DNA of 32,452 nt. Origin: Opitutales bacterium (GTDB taxonomy: Bacteria > Verrucomicrobiota > Verrucomicrobiia > Opitutales > JAFGAQ01). The stretch lies in the NCBI GenBank assembly GCA_022361075.1, contig JAKSBQ010000328.1, forward strand, positions 1 through 32,452. Reading direction: 5' to 3'. Below, in pieces: positions 16,897 to 26,444 of this stretch. Below the pieces are notes generated by a model that searched no databases, was not told where the DNA came from, and was given only the letters and a program-made list of their open reading frames with translations. The translations under genes were made by a program, and so were the position numbers. Numbering within the stretch: position 1 is the stretch's first letter; every line of letters starts with the position of its first letter.

Positions 16897-17763
16897 CTAC
16901 TCCTCACTAATCACCGCCTTTTTGCGTAATGATGTGAGTAATTCCTGAACGGCTTGGGTCTTTGATTCCTGGAATAGTTTTTCCAAAATTTCCTCCTTTA
17001 CCTCTGCAAATTCGGCCTGGTGTGCCTCTCGTCGATCACAGACCTTTAAAAAATACCAAAAGCCGTCTCCCTCCAAAAGCTCACTAAACGAGCCAACTTG
17101 AGCCGAGAACACAAATTCACTGACCGTTTCCGGAAATTCATCTTTGCTCACCCAACCGAGCATTCCGTCATTTTCCGGCTGATCTGATTTCTGAACCACC
17201 AACTGGGTGAAGGGATTTCCATCAATGGCGGATTGTCGAATTTTGGTGGTTTCCTTTTTAACCCGAAAACGATCCGAAGAATTTCGGAACCGCTTCACCA
17301 ACTGCTGAAGTTGGACTTGATCAGGTTTGAAAAAGTTTTCTTTGTTTTCCTTGTAGTGCTTTTTCGCGTGCCGATCTTTCGGCGCGGAGACAGACTCATG
17401 TAATTGATCAATGATCGCATCGACTCTCATTCGCACACGAATCTGCTCTTTGAATGACTCGATTGAAAAGCCACGTTCTTCCAACTGACGGGTGACGGAT
17501 TCCAAACCACCGTTTCTCTCCACCATCCACTGAACACGCTCCTCTACCTTTTCCTCGTCAATTTCGAGTCCTTTTTTGGATGCTTCCTGGTGAAGCAAGT
17601 AATGATCGATTACGTTTTGCTTGGCTTGATCCAGCAAAACCAAACGAAGCCTGTCATTCGCCAACTGACTGGGATTTACAGACAAATCCTGAAGCAGCTG
17701 ATCACGCTCTTGATCGACTCGGCTCGCATCAATTCGCTCACCATTAACTATGAGTGCATTCAT
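16897..17763 (-). CDS. Parvulin-type peptidyl-prolyl isomerase (SurA/PpiC-like), no signal peptide
   Basis: From ATG 17763 the protein has 288 residues. An N-terminal helical chaperone domain (MNALIVNGERID..., like SurA_N) is followed by a parvulin domain (about 140-245, with QLQQLVKRF, GNPFTQLVVQKSD, GMLGWVSKDEFPE and GSFSELLEGDGFWYFLKV) and a C-terminal helix with VKEEILEKLFQ. It isomerises Xaa-Pro bonds and probably holds unfolded proteins. SurA-like proteins are normally exported, but no signal peptide is visible; starting at TTG 17799 adds only 12 non-hydrophobic residues. It is either cytoplasmic or the start has been misjudged. Convergent with ftsK at a 17-base gap. Confidence 0.88.
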   Translation of the reverse strand: MNALIVNGERIDASRVDQERDQLLQDLSVNPSQLANDRLRLVLLDQAKQNVIDHYLLHQEASKKGLEIDEEKVEERVQWMVERNGGLESVTRQLEERGFSIESFKEQIRVRMRVDAIIDQLHESVSAPKDRHAKKHYKENKENFFKPDQVQLQQLVKRFRNSSDRFRVKKETTKIRQSAIDGNPFTQLVVQKSDQPENDGMLGWVSKDEFPETVSEFVFSAQVGSFSELLEGDGFWYFLKVCDRREAHQAEFAEVKEEILEKLFQESKTQAVQELLTSLRKKAVISEE

Positions 17764-17841
17764 CTTTGAACTTAAAGAAGGAATCCCAGAGCAGCGCAAA
17801 GGGAAAAATCGAAAACATCAAAATCACCTATTGTCCAGCTT

Positions 17842-18297
17842 CTAAAACTGCCACTGTTCACGACGAGAGAGCAGGTTCCGGATGTAGTCATTCATGTGCA
17901 GAGTGAAACCACTCGCTCGCAAGGTGACCCGATCGTCGAACTGGTTGAAAAACCATCTGGGTTTGCCATGAAAATCTTTGCTGATCCAAACGCCCTCCGG
18001 GAAGATTTTCTCCAACTGCCCCATTACCCATTCCTGGTCCGGAGTCTTTCCTCTAACAAAAAAATCGATCCAAAGGCACTGTTCACCAACGAAGTAACAA
18101 CTGATTGTAGTGCCATCGATCTGATATCGATACATGGTTTCCACCCAGGGTCTACCGGGTACGGAATCGATTTTCTCAAAACTCTCTCCGTATGCTTCTA
18201 CGATGTTCTCAACGTAGAGATTAGCATGGAGCAAATTTGCTGCAGCCACTGTCGCAAAAATTGAATAAATCCAGAATTTGAGAGAGCGAAACCTCAT
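17842..18297 (-). CDS. Small exported protein of unknown function
   Basis: From ATG 18297 the protein has 151 residues and starts with a classical signal peptide (MRFRSLKFWIYSIF... to LLHA, cleavage after about residue 25). The mature part has GTTISCYFVGEQCLWIDFFV with two Cys that could pair, and DFHGKPRWFFNQFDDRVTLRASG. The frame is open further upstream to 18444, but those residues do not look like a signal peptide. Another ATG at 18303 is possible. No family is recognised; it is probably periplasmic. It is divergent from rodZ and lies 78 bases upstream of the parvulin gene on the same strand. Confidence 0.7.
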   Translation of the reverse strand: MRFRSLKFWIYSIFATVAAANLLHANLYVENIVEAYGESFEKIDSVPGRPWVETMYRYQIDGTTISCYFVGEQCLWIDFFVRGKTPDQEWVMGQLEKIFPEGVWISKDFHGKPRWFFNQFDDRVTLRASGFTLHMNDYIRNLLSRREQWQF

Positions 18298-18444
18298 AAA
18301 CATTCCATAGATGACATGTATCTCAGTTAAAGACAATTCATATGGACCCTTTCCCATAGGTTTTGAGACGCAGCCCATCCCACAAGATTCATTTTCAGAT
18401 ATTTTTTCCCAGATTTTTAAAAGCTCTAGACAGTCGCGGCACAA

Positions 18445-18463
18445 GAGGGTTTAATCATCCCTC
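18445..18463 (+). promoter_or_regulatory. Short inverted repeat over the rodZ start region
   Basis: GAGGG (18445-18449) and CCCTC (18459-18463) can pair with a 9-base loop, ending two bases before the ATG. GAGGG is the only Shine-Dalgarno-like sequence here (16 bases from ATG), so the hairpin could hide it, or bring it nearer the start. The arms are short, so chance is plausible. Confidence 0.3.
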
Positions 18464-18465
18464 AG

Positions 18466-19260
18466 ATGAATAACCTCGGCCAACAGCTTCAGGATGCCCG
18501 CAATGCGCTGGGACTCTCCATTCGTGAAGCATCAGAAAGGATTCACATCCGAGCGGAATATCTCGGAAAGCTTGAGGACAATACTTTCGACATCCCACTT
18601 CATCCGGTTTACATCAGAGGTTTCGTGAGGCTTTATTCCAGATACCTCAAACTAGACGCCGATGAGATGGTCGAGTTATTCGAAAAAAGACATCGGCAAA
18701 TCGTATTCACAGAAGGTGTGAACAGTGAAAGAAAGTCCCTGGGGCAGTATGTCGAGGATCGCCCAGAAGAAATGGAAGAACAGGGAATCGAATCTCCTCA
18801 GAAATCCCACGTTTTTGAACGCTACCGCCCAGACGATTCCGAGAAGAGGCCTCCCTGGATCCCAATTGCTGGAGTTGGAGCCCTGATCGTGATCATTTTT
18901 GTCGCAATATTTTTCATTCGCCTGAAGTTCTTTCCAACCGCTCAAGAAGATCCCAACGAATCCGACAAAAATGCGGTTCAGTCTAACCCCGTCTCACCTC
19001 CTGAAGTAAACGTCGACGCAATCGACCGAAGCATCGTCGGCCTCGTCGCGAAAGCTCCCGTTTACATCTACGTGCGTCAAACTGCCGACAAAGAGATATT
19101 ATTCTCCGGAACACTCCAAGCGAACGAACGCAAAACGCTCATTCGCGACGGTGAAATCTCCATTGTCTGCGAACAACCGGAAAACCTCGAAGTTGAGATC
19201 GGAGGAATCCCGGTTGAACTACCACAAGCAAGTGGCCCAGTTCAATTTCTGGTGGACTAG
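18466..19260 (+). CDS. rodZ: RodZ-like cytoskeletal/transcription-like membrane protein
   Basis: A 264-residue bitopic protein: N-terminal HTH_25 (Cro/C1-like) domain (about 1-65, starting LGQQLQDARNALGLSIREAS), a basic/acidic linker, one membrane segment (about 133-152), a Pro/Asn-rich region, and a periplasmic DUF4115 beta domain (about 190-260). RodZ links MreB to the elongation complex and sets rod shape. All parts are in the family order, though it is shorter than E. coli RodZ (337). A GAGGG/CCCTC inverted repeat precedes the ATG. The stop overlaps the peroxiredoxin-like stop by 4 bases. The gene symbol rests on architecture, not on mreB neighbours. Confidence 0.88.
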   Translation: MNNLGQQLQDARNALGLSIREASERIHIRAEYLGKLEDNTFDIPLHPVYIRGFVRLYSRYLKLDADEMVELFEKRHRQIVFTEGVNSERKSLGQYVEDRPEEMEEQGIESPQKSHVFERYRPDDSEKRPPWIPIAGVGALIVIIFVAIFFIRLKFFPTAQEDPNESDKNAVQSNPVSPPEVNVDAIDRSIVGLVAKAPVYIYVRQTADKEILFSGTLQANERKTLIRDGEISIVCEQPENLEVEIGGIPVELPQASGPVQFLVD

Positions 19261-19880
19261 TTCTTCTTGGCGAATTTGGCTGCAGCAAGCAGTACTTCTC
19301 CACTCAACCTTGTCTTGTAGTCGGGATTTACATACGTGAATTCAACCACACCATCATCGATGATAAAAACAGCCGGAACAGGTAATTGTTGGTGTTTTTT
19401 TCCGGAAGCTTCGATCAGATCGATCTTGTATTTTTTCAACATAGAGATCATCGGTGCATCCACCTGATAAGCGACTCCAAAACCCTTTGCGGCTTCCATC
19501 TCACTGTCCGAATAAAGTGTGTAGTAACTTTCGTCATCGACCACTTGCGCTAACTTAGCCGGTTTGTCGGGGCTAAAAGCAACCACTTTGTATCCCAACT
19601 TAATGAGATCCTGCTCATACTTCTGGAGGTCATCTAAATGCTTGTTGCAATAAGGACACCATCCTCCACGATAAAAGATCAAAATAGATCTTCCCTTTCC
19701 GAAAAGATCAGTCAATAGAGCAGAATCACCTTCAACTGTTTGAACTTCTCCACTAGGGACTGATGTCCCCGGAATGAGAGGATGAATCTCCGAAGGACTC
19801 TGGGGAAGCTCTTCAGCAAAAACTGAAGTGCTAACAACTAGACTGATGAGTAAAACGAACTTGCTGAACGAAGTTTTCAT
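19257..19880 (-). CDS. Exported peroxiredoxin/thioredoxin-like protein
   Basis: A 207-residue protein with a signal peptide (about 1-22, cleaved after VFA) and a redoxin/AhpC-TSA-type domain. The active-site region is RGGWCPYCNKHL: C75 and C78 form CxxC, the pattern of the peroxiredoxin-like and AhpC-TSA_2 group. The mature part also has SPDKPAKLAQVVDDE and a cis-Pro-type LPVPAVFIID. It likely acts in the periplasm as a thiol oxidoreductase or peroxidase. It is convergent with rodZ (4-base stop overlap) and lies last in the floA strand run. The exact enzymatic activity is not known from sequence. Confidence 0.9.
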   Translation of the reverse strand: MKTSFSKFVLLISLVVSTSVFAEELPQSPSEIHPLIPGTSVPSGEVQTVEGDSALLTDLFGKGRSILIFYRGGWCPYCNKHLDDLQKYEQDLIKLGYKVVAFSPDKPAKLAQVVDDESYYTLYSDSEMEAAKGFGVAYQVDAPMISMLKKYKIDLIEASGKKHQQLPVPAVFIIDDGVVEFTYVNPDYKTRLSGEVLLAAAKFAKKN

Positions 19881-19892
19881 ATTTTCTGTTTG

Positions 19893-19948
19893 TTGATGAA
19901 TAAACCACAGAACGCGGTCTCAGGCAGATCGATTGCTCAATTCATCAA
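19893..19948. repeat. 9-bp inverted repeat upstream of the peroxiredoxin-like gene
   Basis: TTGATGAAT (19893-19901) and ATTCATCAA (19940-19948) are exact reverse complements separated by 38 bases. They occupy the 69-base gap between the 192-residue membrane protein stop and the peroxiredoxin-like ATG. Possible operator pair or leader-RNA stem. Confidence 0.4.
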
Positions 19949-19949
19949 A

Positions 19950-20528
19950 CTAAGCAGAAGGAAATTGATAACCTCGTTTTTTCAGGCCCACGGGTTGTCC
20001 CAAAATCTCGGCGTTCAAAATAGCCTTTTTTGCGGATCTTGGATATTTAAGTTCGGAAATCACCTCGTTTGCGATCCCCCGATTCGCGGCAATAACAGGC
20101 CTACTTTCAGCAGATCGCGAACTCCTTCCCCGCTGCATCACAGCATTCGCTTTTTCACGTTCTTGCTCAGCTGCTTTCCTCTTAAGTTCAACCTCTTTTT
20201 TTAACGCTTCGATACGATCGTAGCCAGAAGGTGATTCCATCGGAGGTTCTTCGTAAACAGGTCGTGGCTCAGATTGAGATCTTGAGGTCCTCGGAAACTC
20301 AGCTGTTTGCGTGCGTGGTCTTTCAACTTCTGTTTCGGCAGTTGGCTGAGCAGGCTTTTTAGCTTCTTCGATTCTCCGTTTAATCTCGTCCTTGAGGTCT
20401 CTGAACTCTTGTCCAGGTATCGGCTCAGTCTTCTGTTCCTCTTCCTCCTTTTTGCCCTTCGTTGCGTTTAAAATCAACGAACCCACAATAAAAATGGCGG
20501 GAATCAGTAACTCTAATAAATTGTCCAT
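19950..20528 (-). CDS. Single-pass membrane protein with charged coiled-coil tail
   Basis: A 192-residue protein: membrane segment (about 5-22), then a highly charged cytoplasmic tail with predicted coiled-coil stretches (KKEEEEQKTE... about 26-60; IEALKKEVELKRKAAEQE about 107-126), a Pro/Arg/Ser-rich linker (about 58-105), and a C-terminal ANEVISELKYPRSAKKAILNAEILGQP (about 152-179). It lies directly downstream of floA, which hints at a role in the same membrane microdomain. No named family is recognised. A hairpin separates it from floA (20540-20569). Confidence 0.8.
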   Translation of the reverse strand: MDNLLELLIPAIFIVGSLILNATKGKKEEEEQKTEPIPGQEFRDLKDEIKRRIEEAKKPAQPTAETEVERPRTQTAEFPRTSRSQSEPRPVYEEPPMESPSGYDRIEALKKEVELKRKAAEQEREKANAVMQRGRSSRSAESRPVIAANRGIANEVISELKYPRSAKKAILNAEILGQPVGLKKRGYQFPSA

Positions 20529-20539
20529 TGAAAAACCAG

Positions 20540-20569
20540 ATCAAAGGGGATCATTCGACCCCCCTTGAT
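20540..20569 (-). terminator. Hairpin between floA and the next gene, possible attenuator
   Basis: ATCAA (20540-20544) pairs with TTGAT (20565-20569), and GGGG (20546-20549) with CCCC (20559-20562), with a small A/CC internal loop and a 9-base loop. On the minus strand TTTTT follows five bases after the stem. It could reduce read-through from floA into the downstream gene. Confidence 0.4.
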
Positions 20570-20578
20570 TCTCACAAA

Positions 20579-21604
<1,026 letters not shown>

Positions 21605-21636
21605 ATGACTCAGTAATGTTTTGTTTGGATTTCAAA

Positions 21637-22128
21637 TTATGGATTCTCTCCGTCGACACTATCCAGAGGGCGAACTAATACGTTAAAAACATCATTGCCA
21701 ACGATCTCGACCTCGATCCCTTCGTCGATCCAACCTTCTTCAGATTTCGCATCGACCAGTGATTCACCGATTCGGATGCGTCCGGAAGGGCTTAGCGGAG
21801 TGACGGTCGTTCCAATTTTGGCATCAGTTTTTGATAGATCAAAAGGCTCAAGACTACTTCCTTCAACTCTCGACTTCAGTTTCATCTGTTTCCCGAGTGG
21901 AGTCAGCGTCAGAAATTTCACTTCGACAAAGAATAACAAAAACGCTGCTAAGCCCGAGCCAAGAAAAATGAAAACTGCGGTCACAAGTCCGAATTCATTG
22001 AAAGCCAGAACAGCAGCTCCGATAATCGCAAGCCCCCCCACAATGGCAAAGATTCCTCCTGGTAGGAATATCTCAAAAAAGAATAAAGCAAACGCAATTA
22101 CGAGCAGCGCAACAATCCACATAGTCAT
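21637..22128 (-). CDS. Short NfeD-like membrane protein
   Basis: A 163-residue short NfeD protein: about three membrane segments (residues about 3-75, with FFFEIFLPGG in the first) then an OB-fold NfeD domain (IGTTVTPLSPSGRIRIGESLVDA). It lacks the serine protease domain of the neighbouring long protein. NfeD partners bind flotillin or stomatin-like proteins and may set membrane microdomain properties. Its start ATGA overlaps the upstream stop (22125-22128), the classic coupling arrangement, and floA follows 32 bases later. Confidence 0.92.
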   Translation of the reverse strand: MTMWIVALLVIAFALFFFEIFLPGGIFAIVGGLAIIGAAVLAFNEFGLVTAVFIFLGSGLAAFLLFFVEVKFLTLTPLGKQMKLKSRVEGSSLEPFDLSKTDAKIGTTVTPLSPSGRIRIGESLVDAKSEEGWIDEGIEVEIVGNDVFNVLVRPLDSVDGENP

Positions 22129-23603
22129 GATTCTATGATCTCCTTCACGGTTAGCGAGAACGACTTGTATCCGATGACCTCAATTCTGCTTCCTTTTGAA
22201 ATAGAACCTGTCTCAGCGGTCGCCTCATATCGTTTTCCAGATATCTTAACCGTTCCGATCGGATGTAATTCGGTAAGAACTTCACCAATTTCTCCAACAG
22301 CAGGAAGATCAGTATCCATCTCCGCATGAATTCCTCCTCCCACAGAAGCTGGATTTGGGGACGGAGAAGTTTCCTGCAGGACAAGCCTACCTTTCAACAT
22401 CCTTGACGGTAGAATTCTCCAGATCAGAGCAATCGTGATAAGCGAGAAAAGAGTGCTCAGGATGACTGTCTTAAATGCCTGCAATACGAGCCCCCAATCG
22501 ATGCTGAAATCGCCGTCAACCGTCGGCCACACATCCGCAAGAGACCAAACCAATGAAACGAGTATCAACACAATGCCCAAAAATCCGAGTACCACGATTC
22601 CAGGGAACAGAAAAAATTCGAGCGCCAGGAAAATCACCCCCAAGGCAAACAACAAAATCACTTCGTAACCCGCCAAACCCGCCACGTAATTGCTTGCAAA
22701 CACGATCACGATAAGAGCGATTCCTACGCCTCCCAAAATACCAAAGCTCGGGGTCTTAAATTCGATGAAAAGCAAAAGCATCCCGATTCCGAGTAAAGCC
22801 GGAACGATGCCCTGCATCCATTTTGCCAAATTTTCAGACCAAGTGATCTCGAATTCTTTAATTTCGTATCCTTCCTCGCCAAACTCCGCGTCAAGAACGT
22901 CGGTGAGCTCTTCGACTATCAAAGCGCCCAATAAATTTTCAGGAGGATCACCGTAAGGGGTGATCGCTTCTTCCGCCGTGAGGGTGAGAAGATCACCCTC
23001 TTTTGAAAAAACCTCTTCATCGATTTTGAACTCGAAATTCGGATCAGTCATCGCCCGCATCACATCTCCGCGATACCGATAATCCTCTGTGTAATTTCGG
23101 ATTTTGGCATTGAGATAACTCTGCAGTTTTCGCTTCATGCCCTCTGGAATCTCCTGACCCGTGCCACTGACGGCTTCCGCTGCACCGATCAGCCCATCAT
23201 CCACGAAATAGATACTGTCTGTCACAATCGCTATGTAAGAGCCCGCTGAGATCGCCTCCGCATTTACAAAAGTAATCGTTCTTCCCTCAAAGCGATCGAG
23301 GATCTTCATGATCTCCAAAGTGGAATCCAGCGCACCGCCCGGAGTGTTCATATCGATCAGAATCACATCGACATCGTTTTCAATCGCTTCCTTAACGGCC
23401 CTTCTGACGATGTAGAGAGCGGGTTTTCCAATCGGGCCCTGAATCGGGATTACGTAGACGCCTGCAACTTCTTCGCTCTCTACGGTTTCAACCAACACTG
23501 AAGAATCGTTCGTTGCCGTTTCCTGCTCAATGATCGCAGGTTCTTCCGCTTGAGAATGCGAAAGCAACAAAAGAAAAAATATCGACGAAAAAATGAGCCG
23601 CAT
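22125..23603 (-). CDS. Long NfeD-type membrane-bound serine protease (ClpP-class)
   Basis: A 492-residue protein: signal peptide (about 1-19); ClpP/crotonase-like periplasmic protease domain (about 45-235) with NTPGG (86-90) and nucleophile S119 (AISAGSYIA), with a Lys near 157-159 (MKRK) as probable general base; four to five membrane segments (about 262-395); and a C-terminal NfeD OB-fold (about 425-490). The Ser/Lys dyad type is known from Pyrococcus PH1510, where it cleaves a stomatin partner. Substrate here is inferred to be FloA-associated. It is followed by nfeD and floA and lies 39 bases after the ABC permease. Confidence 0.94.
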   Translation of the reverse strand: MRLIFSSIFFLLLLSHSQAEEPAIIEQETATNDSSVLVETVESEEVAGVYVIPIQGPIGKPALYIVRRAVKEAIENDVDVILIDMNTPGGALDSTLEIMKILDRFEGRTITFVNAEAISAGSYIAIVTDSIYFVDDGLIGAAEAVSGTGQEIPEGMKRKLQSYLNAKIRNYTEDYRYRGDVMRAMTDPNFEFKIDEEVFSKEGDLLTLTAEEAITPYGDPPENLLGALIVEELTDVLDAEFGEEGYEIKEFEITWSENLAKWMQGIVPALLGIGMLLLFIEFKTPSFGILGGVGIALIVIVFASNYVAGLAGYEVILLFALGVIFLALEFFLFPGIVVLGFLGIVLILVSLVWSLADVWPTVDGDFSIDWGLVLQAFKTVILSTLFSLITIALIWRILPSRMLKGRLVLQETSPSPNPASVGGGIHAEMDTDLPAVGEIGEVLTELHPIGTVKISGKRYEATAETGSISKGSRIEVIGYKSFSLTVKEIIES

Positions 23604-23642
23604 AGCTGGAGTGTATCAAACCTCGAAAAGTGGAGATATCAA

Positions 23643-25634
23643 CTACCAGTTACTGAAATGTCGGCGTTTTCGCAACACCTCAAGTGGCGGCACTCCCACA
23701 ACGCCTTTCATATTAGCAATTCCCATAGCCACCATTATTAAAATTGTTCCACACATCAGACCAAGCATAAGCATAAAAGGAAACCCCGGTTGGTGACCGA
23801 AAAACACTTTGAAGACCACTAAGCCGACCAACCATCCTCCGATTGGCCCCAAAATCGATACGATCATCCCAGTAAACAGAGATTCCCACGCCAGTATCTT
23901 CCGGATGACTTCCGAAGTAGCTCCAAGCGTCGCCAAAATCACCGCTTCGTAAATTCGGGTCTGGCGCTGCGCAGTGAGAAGTACAAACACCGCCAGCACT
24001 CCAATCAGTAAAAGCGTGACTCCAATCCACTGATTGATGAAGAACACGTTCTTCAGCCAGCCGAGATACAGGGTCACTCGTTCGTCAGAAATACTCCCGT
24101 ATCCTGCTATTTCAAAAATCCCCCGGTTTGCGAATCCTTCAAAAAATTGATACAAAAACGTGATCAGGAACAATCCAAAAGCGATCGAACTGAGTGTGAA
24201 TACATAGTGATTTTGTTCTCGAAACAAATTAGATGCAGCCTGATCCATTTCATAATCTCGGTAGCGACTGGTGATCCTTTTGATCGCCTTCCGCAGCACA
24301 TTCACACCTCCCAGTAAACCACCGAAAACCAAAAGCATACAAAGCAGGAAAATCAGGGCAAAAATGCGATCGTCCACCATCTGCAAACAAAAAGCCAACG
24401 CTAACACTATCGCGCATACAATCAGCATGACCTGGATCCATCCGTATTCCTTTCTCCGAGTAGGCATTTTCACCGATCGGAGCACCTCAACAGGTTCGCA
24501 ACTCACGAGGGGCATGATTGCGATCATGCCTGGCAAAAGGATGAAGCAGCCACCAAATCCCAAAGAGATCAATAAAGATCTCCAATAAATCTGGACCTCC
24601 ATGTCCACACTGGTCAAAGCGTTAATGAATTTTGGAAGATACCATTGGATTGCTACTGAAAAAACTCCCGCTAGCAGCACTGAAAGTACAACATAGGCCA
24701 GCACCTGAATTCCATGAACTCCCCAAGCCTGGGATTTACCCGCCCCAAGACATCTCAGAAGCGCCACATGATCCGACTTTCCGCGTGAAAAATCCACGAA
24801 GGTGACCGTGTATGCCAAGGTCCCCAACATCAGTGCCGAAAAGGCCGCGAGAAACAAGGTATTGGAGATGAGAATGAAACTCTGATAAAATCCCGTCTCT
24901 GTCGGTAACTCGTGAATCAACGTGACCCCCTGCGACTCTTCTTTCAGATACCCGAGAATATACTTTGATCTTGCCTCACGCTCCAACGAATCCGCTCCAT
25001 CCACCTGGAAGGTCCAAATCTGCTCCCAAGCGATCTCCTCACCACGAGTCAATCGATGCAACATCTGCACGCTTCCCACCCACCGGTCTTTACTGTCTCG
25101 CTTGATCCGCTTCATCCACGGAGGCAGCAACTCACCCTCCTCTTTTTTCCAATTCGGGCTCCAGTGATTACCCAGCGCTTCGTTGGGAATCCGAACCGGT
25201 TTGCTTGATAAGGCTTCCCACTGCAATTCATCCAGAGTGATGTCGATCGCCATCGTGTCGGGCAATTGAGTTTCCACGATTTTATCCACATTAGTCAAAG
25301 GTGTCGCTTCCAGATCCAGCAACCATACCGTTGCCGTCTTTCGACGGTTTGCTTCCTCCCAACTCACCGGAAGTCCCCAATAAGCGGAACGTGTATCTCC
25401 CAGCCGCGGCAACAAACGCTGAAGTCGCTCAGTCGGTTTACCGATGACCTCTACTCTCAGGTCACCTCCCGTAAGAACCGAAGAAATGTTATAAAAACTC
25501 TCCTGAAACCCCTCTCTGATCGAGCTGAATGAGACCAGGACGGTGAGTCCAAACACCATGGAAAAAAGCATGACCATTCCACGGACTCTGGTGTGACGAG
25601 CCTCCCTCAAAGCCATCTGGATCAACCACCTCAT
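23643..25634 (-). CDS. ABC transporter permease of the FtsX/YbbP type
   Basis: A 663-residue permease. An N-terminal membrane helix (about 18-38) is followed by a large periplasmic domain (about 45-250), then three membrane helices, a cytoplasmic region with SCEPVEVLRSVK (FtsX-type coupling region), and a second set of helices ending in GVPPLEVLRKR. This duplicated FtsX layout is that of YbbP/LolC-E-like permeases and YknZ. It pairs with the ATPase gene 7 bases upstream. Substrate is unknown; YbbAP-like systems are linked to lipoproteins, toxins or hydrophobic compounds only by association. Confidence 0.92.
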   Translation of the reverse strand: MRWLIQMALREARHTRVRGMVMLFSMVFGLTVLVSFSSIREGFQESFYNISSVLTGGDLRVEVIGKPTERLQRLLPRLGDTRSAYWGLPVSWEEANRRKTATVWLLDLEATPLTNVDKIVETQLPDTMAIDITLDELQWEALSSKPVRIPNEALGNHWSPNWKKEEGELLPPWMKRIKRDSKDRWVGSVQMLHRLTRGEEIAWEQIWTFQVDGADSLEREARSKYILGYLKEESQGVTLIHELPTETGFYQSFILISNTLFLAAFSALMLGTLAYTVTFVDFSRGKSDHVALLRCLGAGKSQAWGVHGIQVLAYVVLSVLLAGVFSVAIQWYLPKFINALTSVDMEVQIYWRSLLISLGFGGCFILLPGMIAIMPLVSCEPVEVLRSVKMPTRRKEYGWIQVMLIVCAIVLALAFCLQMVDDRIFALIFLLCMLLVFGGLLGGVNVLRKAIKRITSRYRDYEMDQAASNLFREQNHYVFTLSSIAFGLFLITFLYQFFEGFANRGIFEIAGYGSISDERVTLYLGWLKNVFFINQWIGVTLLLIGVLAVFVLLTAQRQTRIYEAVILATLGATSEVIRKILAWESLFTGMIVSILGPIGGWLVGLVVFKVFFGHQPGFPFMLMLGLMCGTILIMVAMGIANMKGVVGVPPLEVLRKRRHFSNW

Positions 25635-25641
25635 TCTTACT

Positions 25642-26397
25642 CTATCTGCTGAGCAAGCTGCCCTGCTTCAGGTGAAGTATTCGATCCGCTTTCTCGGCAA
25701 TGTTCACATCGTGCGTGACGATGACCAAGGTGGTTCCGGTCGTCCGATTGATTTGAAAAAGCTCATCCACTATCGCGCGACTCGTGCCGTCGTCAAGATT
25801 ACCAGTCGGCTCATCAGCAAAGATGACCTTAGGTCTCGCAATAAATGCCCGAGCGAGCGCCACACGCTGTAATTCTCCTCCTGAAAGCTCTCCCGGAAGA
25901 CTTGTCATTCGGCTTTCGAGTCCCAGGCGTATCAACCAATTTTTCGCGTCATTTCGCGCACTTCGTTCCCCTCTCAACTCAATGGGAATCATCACATTTT
26001 CCAGGGCAGTCAGGTGCGGAATAAGTTGAAAGTTTTGAAAAACAAATCCGATTCTTCGGTTTCGAAACTGCGCTCGGTCATTTTCAGAAAGTGAGGCTAA
26101 TGAAACACCGTCCACAATCACATCACCACTGGTCGCGAGATCGAGACCTGCACACAATGCAATGAGAGTCGTTTTCCCGCTTCCCGATGGCCCAATGACC
26201 GCTACAGATTTTCCCGGCATTACTGAAAAATTCACGTCATCCAGCACTTTGAGAGTTCCATTTGGCGTCTCAAAACTACGGGTCAAGTGTTGGACTTCCA
26301 GTATGGGCTTCGCTGACTTCAGCTCTGTTTTTGGCTTCACGTGAAAGCCCAATACCTCTTCATCACTCATCCCAATTGGCGTAGAGCAAGCATTCAT
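25642..26397 (-). CDS. ABC transporter ATPase of the LolD/YbbA type
   Basis: From ATG 26397 the protein has 251 residues; a second ATG at 26370 is also reasonable, and TTG at 26406 is unlikely. Motifs: Walker A GPSGSGKTT, Q-loop (FQNFQLIPHL), signature LSGGELQRVALARAF, Walker B VIFADEPTGNLDD and H-loop THD. These define a MacB/LolD-like ATPase. It forms an exporter with the 663-residue permease whose start is 7 bases downstream. It is divergent from the MFS gene, with an inverted repeat between the two starts. Confidence 0.94.
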   Translation of the reverse strand: MNACSTPIGMSDEEVLGFHVKPKTELKSAKPILEVQHLTRSFETPNGTLKVLDDVNFSVMPGKSVAVIGPSGSGKTTLIALCAGLDLATSGDVIVDGVSLASLSENDRAQFRNRRIGFVFQNFQLIPHLTALENVMIPIELRGERSARNDAKNWLIRLGLESRMTSLPGELSGGELQRVALARAFIARPKVIFADEPTGNLDDGTSRAIVDELFQINRTTGTTLVIVTHDVNIAEKADRILHLKQGSLLSR

Positions 26398-26420
26398 AAT
26401 TTTCAATCATTTAGGCTCCT

Positions 26421-26444
26421 CGAAAATCGGAAACTCAATTTTCG
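26421..26444. promoter_or_regulatory. Inverted repeat between divergent ABC and MFS genes
   Basis: CGAAAAT (26421-26427) and ATTTTCG (26438-26444) are exact inverted copies separated by 10 bases, centred in the 72-base divergent gap. GAAACTCA also occurs twice (26430-26437 and 26456-26463). Together they could form operators, but no regulator gene is adjacent. Confidence 0.35.
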
